Part shown: one piece after another, positions 58,661 through 64,000 of the stretch | Layout: each line of letters opens with the position of its first letter | How positions within the stretch are numbered: position 1 is the first letter of the stretch | DNA from: Glandiceps talaboti | Lineage: Eukaryota; Hemichordata; Enteropneusta; Spengelidae | DNA: 64,000 bases | Direction: 5' to 3' | NCBI RefSeq assembly: GCF_964340395.1 | Contig: NC_135565.1 | Location: 20,411,709 to 20,475,708, forward strand | Notes under the pieces: generated by a model | Told to the model about the DNA's origin: nothing | Database searches by the model: none | What the model saw: the letters and a program-made list of their open reading frames with translations, nothing else | Made by a program: the position numbers and the translations under genes

Positions 58661-61477
58661 CTATTGCCTCGTGGGACATAGCAGACATGCAGATGTACTA
58701 GATTGTCAATTAATATTCATGACTCCTAAGTGCTTATTGCCAACAAATAAATAGTCAAGAATATTTATTGTTTATCTAATACATATGCACATCTGCTAAG
58801 TCCAATGATGGAACAATGGACCACTGCTGGAACAATGGAGGTAAAAGGCAATTATCGCGTGGTAAATCTGACCACACGTTTTAAGAGCAATCGCTTTATA
58901 TCAGGCCGCACTGTATTTTTCATATAGGAATTAAATTAAAGGTAAGATTATTCATAAACAGAGAAATGTGTTTTATAGAGAATAATTCACTTTCGTCTTG
59001 AGTAAATGAAGCTTAAGGTAAACGAACTTATCAATTAATCGGACAATTTAAAATCTGGTCATTTAATTTCTTTCAGGTTTTCGTCGTTAACTTATTGAAT
59101 TGTCATGATTTATCTAATCCATGATGAGCTTTTTGTGTTTGATAATTACAAAGATTGATTTTATTGACAGTAGATCGCACCATATTTTTAACAATGAGTT
59201 GGAATTTGGTTCCAAGTGATACAGTTCAATCATCCATACTACAGTTGTCACATGTTTTGACAGTAGATCTCAAAACGGTGTTTAACAATTACTTGGAATT
59301 TGGCCAAATGACCGATATAATTCAGTCACCCGTACTGCGGTTGTCAAGGATTACCACATCTAAGTTCCAGAATTTACTACACGTCCTTAGTAGTCATACC
59401 ATGTCACTAACTTATACAATCACGTGATCTGTCAAATTGCGGTGATATCAAATAAAATTAATTATCATTGATTGAAATGTACCAGTTTGTACCACTGTCA
59501 GCAAACAACTCTACGCTCATAACTTAAGACTGTCAACTTTGGTCTATTTTATACGTGTACCCGTGTTAGCAAACAACTCTACCCTCATAACTTTAGACTA
59601 TCAACTTTGGTCTATTTCATACGTGTACCACAGGCTAGGGACGTTGTAGATACATTGCATGTAGTGTGCTTCATTTGCATAAACGTTTACCTAAAATCAT
59701 GTTTTAGGTTGTTGAACTTGTCTTCTGAGTCTGACTTTATTCAAAGCTTACCTTAGACACAATCAATCACAGGTGTATACGTAAAAGCAGCAACTAACTT
59801 CTATATATAGCAATTCGTATTGACCATATAATGTACAATATGTAAAGTAATATTACACATATTGCAACAACCCCCACATTGTCGCAAATCAGAGCTGTTA
59901 TTTCTTCCTCAATTAACACTGACTGTGCGGTACGTCGTGGACAGTGCCGTAAAAGAGACAGTGATTTACGACGATGTAACCACAAGGTGTTAAGGTCATT
60001 TATCAGTAATGAATCAAGTCCAACGACAACATTGAGTCATTGAGTAAAGATTCTTTCCTGCTTTATGATTTCATAACGACAGTAAAATGTTGAACTTGAA
60101 ACGATTGTACTACCAGAATTAGTTGGAACGATGTAACCATTTAGAACAGACCACATGCAGTATGTAGAACCAGAGACGTCCCTGGAAGAACACTAGTATT
60201 CTTCTAGGGTTAAAGGAGGTCACGGAAATACCGTTTCCACAGGGATTAGAATATGTGACCTCCCAACTTCTAGTTCTTAGTTTTAACCACTTCTCCGTAG
60301 GGCGAAAAAATCCCGTTTGAAATGATGATTTGGAGAGCTGCTGATATGCTGATTAGTTATAAGATGGGCCTTTTCAGCATACGATTGAATGTGTATTAAT
60401 TCGGTGCGATAATCGCCCAGAAGTTAAGACACATGGTGAATTATCAGTGTAACTGATACCTTGGCAATTATACCATACACACGCCAAGATATTATCTATG
60501 AACAGACTGTGTGTAAGTCCGCACCTGTAAGACCAAACCTCAATTTGTGTCAATATTTGGTATGTCAACTTTGGCATACTAACGAATAGATATAGTTCAC
60601 TGTATATATACAAGTGTAAAGTCAGGAAAAAAGAATTTACCAGCTTCCAAAGTTGTGCTTTCATTTGTTTTCACTAGTTGAGAGAGGTGGTCCTTAATTC
60701 AACGCAATGGAAGCACAACAAGATTGACTTAAATACTAAATTTCAACCCCTGACATTTATTGCTGAATGAAAAGTCAACTAAAAACTGTACTCCACAATA
60801 AAATTGAAATATAATAGAAGGTCAGTTATACATCTATATCAATTAATAACGTAGATTAACCTGGCATCTAAAACTGTATAACTGAATTTCAATATGATAA
60901 CATGTAAATTAATGTACACAACTTTCATTATGATCACATGAAAGAATAGCAATAATGTCCAGTATCAACGCATAGTATAGTATAGTGTAGTGCAGTGCAG
61001 TGTAGTGTAGTGTAGTATATTGTACTGTAGTGCAGTGTAGCGTAGTGTAGTGTACAGTGTATTGTAGTGTACAGAGTATTGTATTGTATTGTATTGTATT
61101 GTATTGTATTGTATTGTATTGTATTGTATTGTATTGTAGTGTAATGTAATGTAATGTACATTGCAGTGCAGTGTAGTGTAGTGTAGTGTTTCATGTCATT
61201 ATGTGACTTCATGACATGGCTTTGTAGTCAGATGACCTGATGTGACCTGGTTACCTGTGTGAACTATGTTCTAGTTTATCGTGTCCTTGTACCAGGCTGA
61301 GCAAATACCACTAGTTAGACCAAACCTATCGACAGATATCTTGGTTAGAGATAACTCCCGTGTAGGCTGAATGATACACTTATTATCGTGTGACTAAACT
61401 AATACCCAAATGTTTGACATATTTTAGGTATAGGTTATTCCTACACTTCTAAAGCACAGCTACATATTAACCCCCCA

Positions 61478-61817
<340 letters not shown>

Positions 61818-62459
61818 CCTCTCTGCATGGTTTAATTCCATCAAGTTGGGTCGTTCTAATGAGCATATCGAATACTCTAGAAAATCACATCAAATATAAC
61901 TTTTCAGCAAATAATTAATAGTCTGAAATGTTTCAAATGTTGATAAGAACATGGCATAATTTTAAACCATATTCTGTGCAAAGTTATGTCATGTTGCTCT
62001 ACAAGCAAAGAATTAAGAATAACGTGCATGTGAAACGACCTAAAAGTTTTCAACTATCCACAACAATCTAATCTACAAATTTCAAGTAGACAGCAGGAAT
62101 TATCGTCTCTTAATTTATAGGATATATGCAACTACACACGTAGACAGGTCAACGTATAACTATTTATTTGTTTTAATAATCTATGCAAAGTTTACAAGTT
62201 AAAAATTAATTTGTGTACTAGACTAGTTTATTCATTTAATTCTTCATTCGACTAGCGGCGATCATACAGTTAACATACGTACCTCCAGTCATCGCAAGTT
62301 CCGTCCTCACGGTGTTCACACTTTGGTAGCACTGTGTCCTTACCTTTGTAACTGTCGGGACCTTCCGATCGTAATTACATGGTTTATAAACGATCAAACA
62401 CGCGAATGTGAGCAACTACTGTTATTGTCAATTTCTACTTCGTCGTGGGCATACCAGAT

Positions 62460-62566
62460 ATGCAGGTATACGTACTTAAGACTGGACAAGACGTTACCAA
62501 CATCGGAGTTTGAGGAACCACAACTTCCCATATTTGTGAAATCACCAAAGTCAGGACAACGTAAAG
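62460..62566 (+). other. Second putative 5' leader exon with the 17-codon upstream ORF
   Basis: The upstream ORF runs from ATG 62,460 to TGA 62,513 and reads MQVYVLKTGQDVTNIGV, against MQIYVLKTEKDLTNIGV in the left copy. The donor CGTAAAG|GTGAGT is unchanged. No acceptor with a following glycosyltransferase exon lies within the remaining 1.4 kb. Confidence 0.4.
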
Positions 62567-62699
62567 GTGAGTTATATAATAAATAAGTGGTGCTATACTA
62601 GGACTGTATTAAAAGAGAAAAAAGAAAACAGTAGTCCTCTAAGATGTAAAGTTCTCTTTAACGTTGTAAAGGCGAGTTAGCTTGTTTTGTATATGTAGT

Positions 62700-64000
<1,301 letters not shown>

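Overview
This is a eukaryotic (metazoan) window: GT-AG introns, short exons with matched phases, AATAAA signals, dense microsatellites, MITEs and very large tandem arrays, low GC by eye. The gene content (a glycosyltransferase-like domain joined to a TRADD-N-like domain, an NHL beta-propeller, tetraspanins, a small BEN-domain protein) fits a marine invertebrate such as a lophotrochozoan, hemichordate or cephalochordate. The sequence does not settle which.

Layout. 1-3,780: a block present again at 58,662-62,690 in the same orientation (roughly 95% identical by eye), holding the probable promoter and 5' leader exon of the gene that follows. 4,878-10,754 (+): a four-exon gene, 749 codons, joining a glycosyltransferase-like domain, a TRADD-N-like domain and a coiled coil. 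Its introns hold a ~113-bp tandem repeat and (CT)n/(CA)n tracts, and its 3' UTR holds an 11-copy 70-bp repeat. 12,014-17,722 and 22,125-25,060: one 32-bp minisatellite array (about 8.6 kb) with higher-order repeats of 1,864 and 2,165 bp. The array is split by a 4,402-bp element at 17,723-22,124. That element has terminal inverted repeats, a TA target-site duplication and two empty-site paralogues in the same array, and it carries a spliced BEN-domain gene between subterminal arrays of ATAGCTAT palindromes. This is the most unusual object in the window.

25,060-34,500: microsatellites, an orphan histone-type 3' stem-loop on the minus strand, a weak two-exon minus-strand gene (31,416-30,155), RFX-like palindromes, and the last exon of an NHL-repeat gene (33,419-34,239, +). 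34,500-43,700: mostly non-coding with a purine tract, TGACCT-rich DNA, a ~70-bp tandem array and possible regulatory palindromes. 43,722-45,907: the last three exons of a tetraspanin on the minus strand; its penultimate splice donor has been amplified into a 48-bp tandem array. 46,551-47,084: the last two exons of a different tetraspanin on the plus strand, lying just upstream of the minus-strand exons. 47,100-58,660: non-coding DNA with several MITEs and possible CTCF- and octamer-type motif clusters. 58,662-64,000: the second copy of the left-hand block and a (TA)n-rich end with no recognised gene.

How it fits together: the left-hand gene looks like a cytosolic adaptor or receptor of the expanded invertebrate TRADD-N class. 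The repeat at 58.7 kb suggests that a paralogue begins just past the right edge, so the window would be one unit of a tandem gene cluster. The transposon, the MITEs and the minisatellite explain most of the remaining DNA.
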